In this document: piece by piece, positions 1 through 8,392 of the stretch
Layout of the letters: each line of letters begins with the position of its first letter
Numbering within the stretch: position 1 is the first letter of the stretch
Source: Paraktedonobacter sp034438135
GTDB taxonomy: Bacteria; Chloroflexota; Ktedonobacteria; Ktedonobacterales; Ktedonobacteraceae
Reading direction: 5' to 3'
Length of the DNA: 64,000 nucleotides
NCBI GenBank assembly: GCA_034438135.1
Contig: DAOTTL010000489.1
Span: forward strand, 1-64,000
Notes under the pieces: model-generated
Told to the model about the DNA's origin: nothing
The model's input: only the letters and a program-made list of their open reading frames with translations
Databases searched by the model: none
Made by a program: the position numbers and the translations under genes

Positions 1-44
1 GGATTATCTGCTATGGACCAGAGGATATTTTATAGTTCCTAAAT

Positions 45-257
45 GTGACATTGCCGGTTCTGACTACTCCTGCGGGGAAGAGCGATTTTCTAGACGATTA
101 CAACCCGAAGAAGATGACACCCGGCTTTTGTCTCATCGACGCACAGGGAAATGTGCAAGCATTCGGTCACATTCACTCAACTGAGTGGAATAAGCTTAAA
201 CGGACCTGGGAGGGCGTTACGCATCTCTCGCCATTACTATTTAAACATTTGTCATAA
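45..257 (+). CDS. small hypothetical protein, possibly a gene tail
   Basis: A 70-residue frame that can start at a GTG at 45; an in-frame stop at 33-35 separates it from anything upstream. I recognise no family. The second half, from about residue 24, looks like ordinary folded protein (a Gly-Phe-Cys-Leu-Ile-Asp stretch, then a His-Ile-His). No convincing ribosome binding site precedes it. It converges with the minus-strand frame ending at 252. It may be the end of a decayed gene rather than an active one. Confidence 0.22.
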   Translation: MTLPVLTTPAGKSDFLDDYNPKKMTPGFCLIDAQGNVQAFGHIHSTEWNKLKRTWEGVTHLSPLLFKHLS

Positions 258-491
258 AGTTGTCGGGTTCTTAAGTCCCATCATGTTTAAACAGAGGATC
301 ACTTCTTCACCAGTCCAGCGATCCGGCCATGTATTGGCGCGTAGCAGTTCCTCTATTCCGGCCAGTTCCTCAGCGTTGATAAGATCAACCTGGGAGCAAA
401 TGGTACTCTCTGGTTCGCAGCCTGCCCTCCTGGTTCCCAGAGCCAATGGGAACAGGGTCGTTGAGATAACGTATATGCTGTTACTCCTCAC
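252..491 (-). CDS. small hypothetical protein overlapping the end of the MerR gene
   Basis: A 79-residue frame whose best start is a GTG at 491 that overlaps the last codons of the upstream MerR gene by 11 nt, as expected for translational coupling. The C-terminal half is acidic and helix-like, with Trp and Cys residues, and looks protein-like. No family is recognised. If real, it would be the third gene of the membrane protein-MerR operon. Support is only coding appearance and position. Confidence 0.3.
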   Translation of the reverse strand: MRSNSIYVISTTLFPLALGTRRAGCEPESTICSQVDLINAEELAGIEELLRANTWPDRWTGEEVILCLNMMGLKNPTTL

Positions 492-1020
492 CAATCTCTC
501 GTGCTTTGCCACGTCCCTGGTATGCCTGTTCCTCGCTCGGATGCAAGTGTGAACACGCCAGGCAGGAGCCATCAAAACACAAGGCGAAAGGAGTTGAACC
601 AGCACCCTCAGCCGTTGCCAGACGTTGCTGGCATTGCTGCATATGTGCTCGAAGTTCCAGTAACGCAGCCACTTCTTGATCCAGTTCGACCAGGCGCGTT
701 TCCACCAGATATAACAGGTCAGTTTGGACCTGCTGACAGGGAGCCGTCAGGGTTGCTTCCACTAACGGTCTGGCAGAGGCTAGAGACGTTCCGAGAAAGC
801 GTAAACGACGTAAGAGATTCACCCGATGAACATCTGCCTGCGTGTAGCTACGATAGCCATTGGACTCACGCACAGGAGGCGGGAGCAGGCCAATTTGCTC
901 ATAATAGCGAATCGCTTTGATGGGAACACCGGTTTGTTGGGCCAGTTCCCCGATAGACAGCACTGCCGTCGTACCCTCGTTGGGAGATGGTGCGAGCAGA
1001 TGGGCGTCATGATTGGTCAC
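481..1020 (-). CDS. MerR family transcriptional regulator, probably metal- or thiol-responsive
   Basis: A 179-residue regulator. The start is a GTG at 1020 with AGAGGAG about 9 nt upstream; a longer frame to 1296 lacks such a site. Residues about 15-85 are the MerR winged helix (IGELAQQTGV, then the AIRYYEQIGLL helix). A long dimerisation helix follows, with a Cys at its start in the place where metal-sensing MerR proteins have one. The C-terminus holds a cluster of the form C-x4-C-x2-C near FDGSCLACS. This pattern fits the CueR/ZntR/CadR branch, but the ligand cannot be read from the sequence. It lies 53 bp downstream of a small membrane protein on the same strand and has its own MerR-type promoter at 1047-1077, so autoregulation is likely. 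Confidence 0.85.
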   Translation of the reverse strand: MTNHDAHLLAPSPNEGTTAVLSIGELAQQTGVPIKAIRYYEQIGLLPPPVRESNGYRSYTQADVHRVNLLRRLRFLGTSLASARPLVEATLTAPCQQVQTDLLYLVETRLVELDQEVAALLELRAHMQQCQQRLATAEGAGSTPFALCFDGSCLACSHLHPSEEQAYQGRGKAREIGEE

Positions 1021-1046
1021 GAGAATCTTCTCCTCTCTTTCCTTCG

Positions 1047-1077
1047 AGTGTAAACCATCCAGTGATGGGAGGGTCAA
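1047..1077 (-). promoter_or_regulatory. MerR-type promoter/operator in front of the MerR gene
   Basis: On the minus strand, TTGACC (-35) is separated by exactly 19 bp from TACACT (-10). The spacer carries a dyad, ACCCTCC-7 nt-GGATGGT, with 6 of 7 positions matching. An overlong spacer over a dyad is the hallmark of promoters that MerR proteins untwist. The -35 box overlaps the stop codon of the upstream membrane protein gene (1074-1076). Confidence 0.75.
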
Positions 1078-1376
1078 GAGGGAAATGGAGCATGTTCCTC
1101 TGAGCCATGTTCCTGGAGGGAACGCTCTTGATCTGCAACGTCTATCGAGAACGTGGATTGGCGACGGCGGGCCTGCCACCAGCGACGAAGGGCAACGACG
1201 GCCCAGATTCCTTCGACGATGCCAAACGGCCAGGTGCCTGAGAGCCATCCATACAGCGATGAAGCGGCACAGGTCAGCGCAAATAGCAAAATCCACCAGT
1301 GAGAACGCGTTTCTAATGTGTAAGCGAGAAGCATCATACCCACTGCACCAACGCCAAACAGGGTTAACAAGGTCAT
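1074..1376 (-). CDS. small integral membrane protein, unknown function
   Basis: A 100-residue protein starting at the ATG at 1376, with GAGGAAGG 6-8 nt upstream; the frame extends further upstream but without a better start. Three hydrophobic segments can be seen, at about residues 3-19, 24-47 and 50-70, followed by an Arg-rich, then acidic, soluble tail. No catalytic or metal-binding motif is visible and I cannot assign a family. It is the first gene of an operon with the MerR regulator and is driven by a 19-bp-spacer MerR-type promoter, so it is probably part of the response that regulator controls. A role in metal or drug efflux is only inferred from context. Confidence 0.6.
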   Translation of the reverse strand: MTLLTLFGVGAVGMMLLAYTLETRSHWWILLFALTCAASSLYGWLSGTWPFGIVEGIWAVVALRRWWQARRRQSTFSIDVADQERSLQEHGSEEHAPFPS

Positions 1377-1497
1377 GGGAAATTCCTTCCTCGGAAAAGA
1401 ATCATTGTTTTCATGAGAAGAGAGGTCGTGAGTAGAGCACGTCTGAGGAGGCACAAAGCTCTCGTCAGTTGCTCTTGTCGAACCACTCGCATCGATC

Positions 1498-1528
1498 ATT
1501 CTATAGTATCCCATCGCAGGAGGGTCAA
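1498..1528 (-). promoter_or_regulatory. second MerR-type promoter, driving the membrane protein operon
   Basis: Minus-strand TTGACC, a 19-bp spacer, then TAGAAT. The spacer begins with the same CTCC as the promoter at 1047-1077, and the half-site ACCCTCC is identical in both. This gives two matched binding sites for one regulator. The start codon at 1376 lies about 120 bp downstream. Confidence 0.7.
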
Positions 1529-1908
1529 GAGCAGAACCTATTTGATTTGGCAAACCCTCCAGTTTCCGATGACAAAATATCTCAAAACTGGCCCGGCCAG
1601 CGTAGCAGGCCGTGTCAAAGGTGCTTTTCTCCGTAAGTGTCAAGACGGTCTATTTTGTGATTATCAAAGTAGACTAATTCTCGTTGAGAGGGTCACTATT
1701 TTTGCTTCACAGTTTTGGGAGGTGGTCTTTTTGTTAGTTAGCGAAAACAGTCCCATCTAATTCAATCGAAACCAGGGCGGCTCGTCTCCCCAGAGTTGCC
1801 ATTTCTCGGCCAGATGCATCACAGAACCCCACCTGTTGACGAGGCGATACACCACATCAGGCGATGGCGTTGATCTGTCGGCCAGGGAGTCGTTGAACGA
1901 TCGCCCCC
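1529..1908. other. intergenic stretch, no gene recognised
   Basis: Between the MerR-type promoter and the truncated epimerase frame. Short frames on both strands show no family resemblance. It probably includes decayed sequence from the missing 5' part of the epimerase gene, but I could not align any frame to a Rossmann fold. Confidence 0.4.
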
Positions 1909-2430
1909 ATGCGTAACTTTCGCTTGCTCATGCAAGGGAGAGAGGCAGGTTCGCAAGGCATCTTTGGCGACCGCGTCATCACGCACCTGCTGGCTGGCAA
2001 AACCGTCACTGTTGTGGGGAAACTAGATGTTCTTCATACGTATACCTCTGTCACTGATTTTGGGAAAGGACTGGCGCTGCTTGGCACACATGACGAAGCG
2101 TTGGGAAAGGCGTGGCATATCCCCAACGCGCCCACGTTGACCACGCGGCAGATGCTCACCCTCTTCTTCGAGGAGGCCCACCTGCCACCCAGGATGGGTT
2201 CCGTACCAGAACTTCTGCTCAGGACGCTTGCCCTTTTCAATCCACTCCTACGCGAAGTCACTGAAATGCTCTATGAGTTTAACGAGCCTTCTATCGTAGA
2301 CAGCAGCGCATTTGTCCATGCTTTCGGCGACATTGCCACGCCCAATCGCGAGGCCGTCCAGCAAACGCTTGCATGGTACAGATTGCGCGATCAAACACAC
2401 ATCACAGAGCGGACATCGCTCCACGCATAA
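1909..2430 (+). pseudogene. NAD-dependent epimerase/dehydratase, C-terminal part only
   Basis: A 173-residue frame whose first 20-odd residues look unrelated. From about residue 20 (FGDRVITHLLAGK, then LHTYTSVTDFGKGL, then KAWHIPNAPTLTTRQML) it matches the C-terminal half of short-chain epimerase/dehydratase proteins of the NmrA/epimerase kind. The N-terminal NAD-binding Rossmann half, including any GxxGxxG loop and the YxxxK pair, is absent, and no other frame upstream supplies it. Without a cofactor site it cannot be a working reductase. I read it as a 5'-truncated remnant; the ATG at 1909 may be fortuitous. Confidence 0.65.
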
Positions 2431-2537
2431 CGTCCAGAAAGGAAACACGCACGCTGCTCCCAATTCGGTATCTTGTCTTCACTGTGAAGAGATTGCCATA
2501 TGGCATGCTCTTCACTATCGTTTAAAGAACAAAGAGT

Positions 2538-3197
2538 ATGAACACTAAAGAACGTATCATTGAGACAGCCATTCGCCTGTTTAACGAACAGGGGACCAGA
2601 GCCGTCTCAACCAACCACATCGCTGAAGCACTTACGATGAGTCCTAGCAACCTTTACTATTACTTTCGCAACAAAGAGGAGATTATTCGCGCTATTCTGG
2701 AACGGATGTTTGCCAGATGGGCAGCATTGTATACGCTCCCCGAAGAATACATCCCTCAGCTCACGGACGTCCAACAGATTGTGACCGAGAATTTTGTCCT
2801 GGTGTGGGACTACCGTTTCTTCTATCGCGAGTTGAGTGCGTTGGTCCAGCGCGATCCTGTGCTCAAGGACCGCTACCAGCAGATCCGGCGCCGACAGTCA
2901 GGGCAGGCCCAACCTCTTGCAATTTGCGGCTGGGGCATCCATGTATGGGATGTACGTGACTGCACCACCCATCCCTGTGCAAAAAGTGCTGTTTGCAGTT
3001 CTTGGTCCCCCGGCTCGTATGCTCGGATATCAGCCACGGTATGGAGTCTAGATGACCTATCCCTGTCTCCGAGAGATCTTCTTCGCGCCGTTGCTGAGGA
3101 TGTTCGGGAAGAGAGCCAGAGCACAGGCCCCTGGTTACCTAAAGCTCTTAAGTGCTGCGGAGCAAGGGCAGAAAAAGGTCACCCTTCTCTCTCGTGA
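2538..3197 (+). pseudogene. TetR family regulator with intact HTH but disrupted C-terminus
   Basis: Residues 1-50 are a typical TetR helix-turn-helix (TKERIIETAIRLFNEQG, then STNHIAEAL and NLYYYFRNKEEII). The fold continues to about residue 118 (YRFFYREL, then RDPVLKDRYQQI), as in TetR proteins of this subtype. After that the reading frame becomes Cys-, Trp- and Pro-rich and unlike a ligand-binding domain, up to the stop at 3197. A different frame over 2890-3050 looks more protein-like (VQKVLFAVLGPPARMLGY) but is itself closed by a stop at 3049-3051. A frameshift or small deletion near 2890 is the simplest reading. The truncated protein might still bind DNA. Confidence 0.6.
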
Positions 3198-3955
3198 TTG
3201 GCATGGAAAGCAGCAGCGTAAGCGGCAATCCCTTCCAGCACTCGCGTGAGGCCAAAGAAGAACGTTTCATCCGAGGAATGTTCTTCTTCAACCAGAGCCA
3301 GTGCAAGGTGCGGATAGCGTCCACTCGCGATAATCTGCTCTTGTACGTAGGGACTCATCTGTTGTTGCCATTCCTGCTCGCTCAGTCCTGTTCGACGTTG
3401 CGCTTCGCTCTCGCCTATTTCACCCACGACAAACCCGACAAGGTAAGCATTGTACATTGCCAGCATACTCATGCTCGTCGTCATATCAAAGCCAAGTTGG
3501 TTGACGATCCCTAACAAATAATCGGTCTGTTTGAGCGCGTTCGGTCCCAGGACAGCACGATGACCAATCAGGGAGACAAACCAGGGATGTCGGTGCATCA
3601 TCGCCCGCTTCTGCACAGCAATCTCTTGTAACTGGGAACGCCAATCTCGTGGTTCAGACAATGGAACAGGCACTTCGCCAGAGACGGCATCGATCATCAG
3701 ATCAAACACATCCTCTTTGCGTTCAATGTACCCATACAGGGCCATCGCGCTGACCGAAAGTGCGGAGGCAATCCGCCGCGTGGAAATCGCGTCGATGCCT
3801 TCTGTATCCGCCAGTTCCAGGACAACCTGGACAATCCGCTCTCGCGAGAGCGCTGGCCGCACGGTGCGGGGGCGCTCCGGTCGCGCCCAGATCAGACCTG
3901 CGGCCTGGGGAGGTGCCGATGATTCTTCAGGATCATGGTTGACTTTTCTTTCCAT
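3179..3955 (-). CDS. TetR/AcrR family regulator with TetR_C_1-type ligand domain
   Basis: A 258-residue repressor-type protein. The ATG at 3955 (MERKVNHD) is chosen because the frame upstream runs through the operator. Residues about 35-90 form the HTH (RERIVQVVLELADTEG, then STRRIASALSVSAMALYGYI). The rest is helical and resembles the C-terminal domain of TetR proteins that control drug or oxidoreductase genes. An Ala/Pro-rich leader precedes the HTH. It is divergent from the SnoaL-like gene, with a perfect palindrome between them, so it probably represses both itself and that gene. The ligand is unknown. Its 3' end overlaps the damaged TetR frame by 19 bp. Confidence 0.85.
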   Translation of the reverse strand: MERKVNHDPEESSAPPQAAGLIWARPERPRTVRPALSRERIVQVVLELADTEGIDAISTRRIASALSVSAMALYGYIERKEDVFDLMIDAVSGEVPVPLSEPRDWRSQLQEIAVQKRAMMHRHPWFVSLIGHRAVLGPNALKQTDYLLGIVNQLGFDMTTSMSMLAMYNAYLVGFVVGEIGESEAQRRTGLSEQEWQQQMSPYVQEQIIASGRYPHLALALVEEEHSSDETFFFGLTRVLEGIAAYAAAFHANHEREG

Positions 3956-3975
3956 AACTGCTAGTATAGCAGCTA

Positions 3976-4003
3976 TACAGTGTATGGTAAAATATACACT
4001 GTA
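3976..4003. promoter_or_regulatory. TetR-type palindromic operator
   Basis: Perfect 10-bp inverted repeat, TACAGTGTAT and ATACACTGTA, with an 8-bp spacer. It begins 21 bp upstream of the TetR start codon and ends about 90 bp before the divergent SnoaL-like start. Size and position are those of a TetR operator shared by divergent genes. Confidence 0.75.
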
Positions 4004-4093
4004 ATCACGAGAGAAATTTCTCATGCTGTCTCACAACACTTCCCCACGAATCGCCATGATTGGCACTAGCCTGAAAAGGAGAGAGATCACTCT

Positions 4094-4567
4094 ATGAACG
4101 GCAAAGAACACCTCTGGTTTGATCGACTTGAGATCACCGAGTTACTCAACTAGCTCTTTCGAGCAGTTGATGAAAAAAGCTTCGACGAGCCAACAATGAG
4201 CAGTATCTTTACAAATGATGCGAAAGCTGTGCGACCAAATGGAGAGACACGGGTTGGTCCACGAAATATTGGAGAGAGCCAACGTCAAAGTTTTGTGCGA
4301 TTTCGAGCCACGCAACACCTCGTCAGTAGCCACATTATCACGATCAACGGCGACGATGCCGAGGTGCGGGCCAATTTAGTTGCGATGCATCTTTGGGCAG
4401 ATGGCAATGGCGACCCAAATGCTCTCGAAAGCTATTTTTTAGCTGGCAGCGTCGTGCAGGCCAAAGCCGAAAAGACTTCAACTGGGTGGCGGATAAGCGA
4501 ACTCGTGGTGCGTAATACGTGGCGCACAGGTTCAAGCTTTGATGCCATTCTGAACACTGCTCGCTGA
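4094..4567 (+). pseudogene. SnoaL-like/NTF2-fold protein interrupted by an amber codon
   Basis: The ATG at 4094 follows AAAGGAGAGAG at a normal distance, and reads MNGKEHLWFDRLEITELLN before a TAG at 4151-4153. The same frame then continues without a break for 138 codons to the stop at 4565-4567. Read through, it is a standard small NTF2/SnoaL-fold protein (EITELL, FRAVDEK, VSSHIITI, AEVRANLVAMHLW, GWRISELVVRNTW), about 157 residues in all. An internal ATG at 4196 would give only 123 residues and lose the first helices. The amber codon lies in the first helix, so a nonsense mutation is likely. Context: target of the divergent TetR. Confidence 0.7.
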
Positions 4568-4919
4568 CTGAGCCTGCGGCATGAGGCGAAAGAGGAAAGT
4601 TTGGAGGAATGTTATGCGAGAAAATGAGCCTGTTCTACACGTTTTCTCTGTTTTCGGGGTGAAATTATGCTTGAGAAACGTCAGTGTTAAGAGGGTGCGG
4701 AAACAGTAAGTTGGAGAAGATAGGTACTGCCAATGGTTCGGTGGAAATCCAGACGACTTCAAAGCCTCACCCCTCACCATCCTCGTGGTTTTGGGGAAGT
4801 GGTGGTAATCAGCAGCTATCTTCGCAAGCAGGATGCCCTGGCCAAATCACTGAGCGGACGAGCTTTGCGCGGAAGCGTTTTGGCCGCTACGAGTATCTCT
4901 AGCATTATCTTTTTTTTAG
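4568..4919. other. intergenic stretch with no recognisable gene
   Basis: Between the SnoaL-like gene and the aldo/keto reductase tail. Frames here show no family similarity; the part immediately before 4920 may be scrambled sequence from the lost front of the reductase gene. Confidence 0.35.
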
Positions 4920-5038
4920 GAGCCGCCGATGTCGAACTCACTTCCGACGACCTGCGCGAAATCGAACAGGCCGCCTCGCAGATTACGGTGCAAGGGACCC
5001 GGCTTCCCGAGTCTCTTCTCAACATGATGGATCGTTAA
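4920..5038 (+). pseudogene. aldo/keto reductase, C-terminal remnant
   Basis: The last 38 or so codons of the frame ending at 5038 (LGAADVELTSDDLREIEQAA, then a short tail) match the conserved C-terminus of bacterial aldo/keto reductases. The preceding residues do not, and no TIM-barrel part or catalytic Asp-Tyr-Lys-His set is present in any frame upstream. This is a fragment left by deletion or rearrangement, not a working enzyme. Confidence 0.65.
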
Positions 5039-5077
5039 GCGATAAGGGCGTTTTCGCTGGCGTTGCACCGTCCCGTC

Positions 5078-5237
5078 ATGAATCATCCCTCATTTTGGCA
5101 AAATGAGCCAACGCTCTTACTGGCGGCTGAGCCGCCAGCTTTTCAGGGAGAAAGGGCTGAGTTTGGAAGCAGCTTTGCTGCTTCCAAACTCAGCCCTTTC
5201 TCCCTTTTCTCGGGGGAGGGGCGGCTTTGTAAGCCGC
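5078..5237. repeat. composite palindromic repeat, copy A (four hairpins)
   Basis: Four perfect inverted repeats in a row: 5089-5107 (CTCATTTT/AAAATGAG), 5120-5138 (CTGGCGGC/GCCGCCAG), 5146-5204 (28-bp arms around TTT) and 5221-5237 (GCGGCTT/AAGCCGC). The same four hairpins occur in inverted order at 24459-24607. The central hairpin shares a 37-nt core with that copy, while its outer arms differ in sequence yet stay perfectly self-complementary. Confidence 0.9.
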
Positions 5238-5507
5238 AGAAAAGTTCAGGATGCTCATATTTTTTTGAACTGGGGAGGGGTTCCTCACGAGAATTAAAAA
5301 GCATCATGTCTGTATTTATTGATCTCTGCTATACTGTTAGAAAGAGACATAGCAGCACGAGACCCTGCAAGGAACGAGGAACACTGTCTGCGAAGGTGGT
5401 CAACACCTGCCATTTCTTTCGTCCTTCAGGTCCAGAAGAGAGACTTGTTTGCTGAAATGAAACAAGAGCGCAGAGAGAATTAGCGTAACACGAAAGGATT
5501 TCTTTGT

Positions 5508-6362
5508 ATGCAATCCACTCAGCCTGGTACAGTGCAAATTTTTGTTAAAGAGCAGAGAAAGACAACGACCCTCTCAGTTGTCCTTCATGAAACGACTGTT
5601 GCTCAGGTGAAAAGAGACTTCCTGGCAAAGAATGGTCTGTCATCAGAAACAAAGATTAGCCTCCTTTTCAACGGCAAGCCCCTACGAGACGATGATCAAA
5701 CCCTTAGTGCCTGCTTCATTGAGAAGGAGAAGGAACTCGAAGCGAGAGTCCCCAGGCCAACGTCTTCAAGCACGAAGGAGGAAGAAGGGGAGAAGGAATC
5801 CGAACTCAATCTGAGCAGAGTGTTTCCAGCCACCTACGATGAGGAGGTCAAATCGATCTTGTCTGCTGACCTGAACAGCTTCATGACTGAAAAAGGCCCC
5901 TTTTTCGTTTTCAGTGGCATCGGAAGTGAAAATGCGAGCGGTGAAGAAGCTCGGCTGGCGCAACAGCAATGCCCTCAAGGTCTCATCCCGTATTGTGACA
6001 GACATAACCTCGCCTTGCGCATACTCTTGATTGATTTAGGATTTTCTCGCACGACAAAGCCGCAAATCTATAGCCAGGGCGGCAGTAGCCAGGGCATCGC
6101 ATGGGAAGAGAGATCACCTGCTGCCAATGAAAAGATTCGGCATTACCAATACGGTACCACTCCTCATTTTCTCACCGTCTATTGCACCAATGTGCTCAAG
6201 GAAGAATTTGATGGGATGTCGGAGACACTGACAGGTGTGAATCTTGAAGAGTTTAAAAAAGAAATTACCAGGAAGGGTGGTCAGGTTCTCCTCGGTAATT
6301 TCTTTGACAGGACGGAACCAGCTGTGCTCTGTAACTCTATCGAGCTAGAAGAGATCCTCTAG
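5508..6362 (+). CDS. protein with N-terminal ubiquitin-like domain and unknown C-terminal domain
   Basis: A 284-residue protein, start ATG at 5508 with AAAGGA 9 nt upstream. Residues about 8-75 align along the whole length of ubiquitin: QIFVK strand, K-T-x-TL-x-V, the VK helix, a Leu-x-F-x-GK-x-L turn, TLS and a KE-x-x-L strand. There is no C-terminal Gly-Gly; the domain runs straight into an acidic, Ser/Lys-rich linker (about 80-105). The remaining 180 residues form a soluble alpha/beta domain I do not recognise. No signal peptide or membrane segment is seen. No E1, E2, JAB peptidase or other conjugation gene is adjacent. It stands alone between a palindromic repeat and a LuxR gene. The ubiquitin-like part probably serves as a protein-binding module; function is unknown. 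Confidence 0.75.
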   Translation: MQSTQPGTVQIFVKEQRKTTTLSVVLHETTVAQVKRDFLAKNGLSSETKISLLFNGKPLRDDDQTLSACFIEKEKELEARVPRPTSSSTKEEEGEKESELNLSRVFPATYDEEVKSILSADLNSFMTEKGPFFVFSGIGSENASGEEARLAQQQCPQGLIPYCDRHNLALRILLIDLGFSRTTKPQIYSQGGSSQGIAWEERSPAANEKIRHYQYGTTPHFLTVYCTNVLKEEFDGMSETLTGVNLEEFKKEITRKGGQVLLGNFFDRTEPAVLCNSIELEEIL

Positions 6363-6748
6363 CCGCTGTATAGCAGTCACTCAGGCTCGGTCTTCTCTCT
6401 GGCGTTCCCGTTCCACCTGGTGCAAGAAGCCAGGAAAAAAGAACTCTTGGAGCAAGAGGTTAAACCTCTGATAGAGCATTTCCTGCTTGTGTGAGAGCAA
6501 TTTGGTGTATCTCCCTTCCAAGAGTAAAGAGCTTACCACCAACTTTGCGTCAGAACCCGCAAAACAATGTTAAAGAAACTGAGTTTTTGTTCTCTATTTG
6601 ATGGAGGACCATGAGGCCACTCTTTTGTTCCCCAAACATCTCAACGAGGAATATCCAGGGAATGTGACGCGCTTTTGCCTTTCCATAGAGCAGCATATAT
6701 ACTTCCATGAGGACGACGTTGGGGAACAAAAAGAAAATGAGAGGAGCA
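6363..6748. other. intergenic stretch, presumed promoter region of the LuxR gene
   Basis: No protein-like frame or strong hairpin noticed. The frame upstream of 6749 remains open back to 6707, but the ribosome-binding-like GAGAGGAG lies just before 6749. Confidence 0.35.
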
Positions 6749-8284
6749 ATGCCAAAGATAGCCCGCTTCACGCTTTTCTGGTCAGCAGAACACGACCTTT
6801 ATTGGCTTTACGAACACGACCATCTTCTGCTTGAGGCCGATAGTGCCTCCTGGTTTACCTGGCTGACCACCCATACCTCCTTCTCTTTTCGTGGACGAGA
6901 TGGCCATTGCAATCTTCTCAAAGAAACACGGAAAAAGAGCGACGCAGGATACTGGTATGCCTATCAACGACAAGGGACACGGGTCGCAAAACGCTATGTG
7001 GGCCGTAGCGTCGAGTTATCCACAGCCCGCTTAGAAGAAATCGCAAGGGCATTTCAACAAACACAAGCACTTGAGGTAAACAACCAGCATGAGCGCGAAG
7101 GGGCGCTCGCTGCAAGCATTGAACTGACTCTGCAAGCAGAGAACGCGGAGCACGCGGCTGCCATGATCGACAACTATTTGATCGGGCGAGATTGCGCAGA
7201 CATGCACGACCTCTCCATGTTGCGGCGCTGGCTGGCGCAATTGCCTGCTAACATCCTCTGCCGGTATCCGCTACTCTGTCTTCACTACGCGCATGTACTC
7301 TCGGTGAACGTTGAACCGGAACAGCCACCAACCAGCACGCTTGAACAGGTTGGCTCGCTGTTGCAAATAGCTGATACTCGTTGGCGAGCTGGGGGGAATC
7401 TCGCTCGTCTTGGTGAAGTCTACGCCTTTCGTGCGTACCTGGCGATGCGACAAAACATGCAAGAGCAGTCTGTGGCCTATGCTGCTCAGGCATTACGTTG
7501 GCTATCTCTAGAGTCTCAACATTGGCGCGGAGTTTGCCTCAACCTGCTGGGGGCAAGAGCATTATCGTGTGGGCAACTCACCCAGGCCACGGCACTCCTC
7601 CAGGAAGCGCTCACCATCTGGGCAAACCTGCATCATCCTCATGGGGCACGGAGTTGTCTACTGCTATTGGCAACAGTCTATTGCGAACAAGGCGTGTTAC
7701 CACACGCGGCAGCCTGTTATCGGCGCGTGATCCAGGAAGCCAGGGAGGTAGGAGATCGCGAGGATCTTATCCCAGCCTTGCTCGGTCTGGCGCAAACCTC
7801 CTACCAAGGGAACGATATGGAGGCTGCGGAACAGGTTGCTCAGGAGGCATGGGAAGCGAGTGAACAGTGGAGAAATCAGGAGTTGTTGTTGCGCTCAGCG
7901 TCCACACTGGTCCAGATCTGGTCTCTGCGCGGACCCAAAACGTTCGTTCAGCAACGGCTCACCGCCTTACAGGCTCGCGTCTCCGCTCGTCCAGAACTGT
8001 TTACCTCCCTCCAGCCTCTCTTCCAGACTTTTGGGTTAGATCGAGAAGCTCGAAGCCGCGTAATGGCAAAATTGGAGCCACTTTCACGCCAGGAACAACG
8101 AGTGTTACGCCTCCTTGTCGCCGAACTTTCCTATCCAGAAATTGCTCGTGAGCTGGTCGTCTCCATCAATACGGTGAAAACGCAAGTAAAGAGCATCTAT
8201 CGCAAACTCAACGTACATAGCCGCCGAGAAGCGCAAGCTGTCGTGCAACAGCGGCACCTTTTCTCAACAGAGAACCAGCCGTAG
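6749..8284 (+). CDS. LuxR family regulator, MalT-like, lacking the STAND ATPase domain
   Basis: A 511-residue protein if it starts at the ATG at 6749 (MPKIARF), which follows GAGAGGAG closely; 6707 is an alternative. Residues 1-100 are the N-terminal domain often seen in Chloroflexi LuxR-type regulators (WFTWL, then YWYAYQRQG and RYVGRS). Residues about 130-430 are helical TPR-like repeats as in MalT. Residues about 445-505 are a LuxR HTH (LSRQEQRVLRLLVAELSYPEI, VSINTVKTQVKSIYRKL). The roughly 350-residue nucleotide-binding STAND domain normally between the first two parts is missing, with no Walker A motif. Signal input must therefore differ from MalT. It precedes the FAD monooxygenase by about 110 bp and may regulate it. 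Confidence 0.85.
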   Translation: MPKIARFTLFWSAEHDLYWLYEHDHLLLEADSASWFTWLTTHTSFSFRGRDGHCNLLKETRKKSDAGYWYAYQRQGTRVAKRYVGRSVELSTARLEEIARAFQQTQALEVNNQHEREGALAASIELTLQAENAEHAAAMIDNYLIGRDCADMHDLSMLRRWLAQLPANILCRYPLLCLHYAHVLSVNVEPEQPPTSTLEQVGSLLQIADTRWRAGGNLARLGEVYAFRAYLAMRQNMQEQSVAYAAQALRWLSLESQHWRGVCLNLLGARALSCGQLTQATALLQEALTIWANLHHPHGARSCLLLLATVYCEQGVLPHAAACYRRVIQEAREVGDREDLIPALLGLAQTSYQGNDMEAAEQVAQEAWEASEQWRNQELLLRSASTLVQIWSLRGPKTFVQQRLTALQARVSARPELFTSLQPLFQTFGLDREARSRVMAKLEPLSRQEQRVLRLLVAELSYPEIARELVVSINTVKTQVKSIYRKLNVHSRREAQAVVQQRHLFSTENQP

Positions 8285-8392
8285 GCCTGGAGCTGCATTC
8301 TTTAAAAATCACGAGAGCAGGTGATGCGCTTTCACCCTCCCATGCTCTATATTGCCTTCCAGACAATGTATCTACTTCTGTTTGGAGGACAC

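Noticed and set aside
5508..6362. A complete bacterial ubiquitination operon
   Set aside because: No E1, E2, deubiquitinase or other partner gene is adjacent, and the domain lacks a terminal Gly-Gly.
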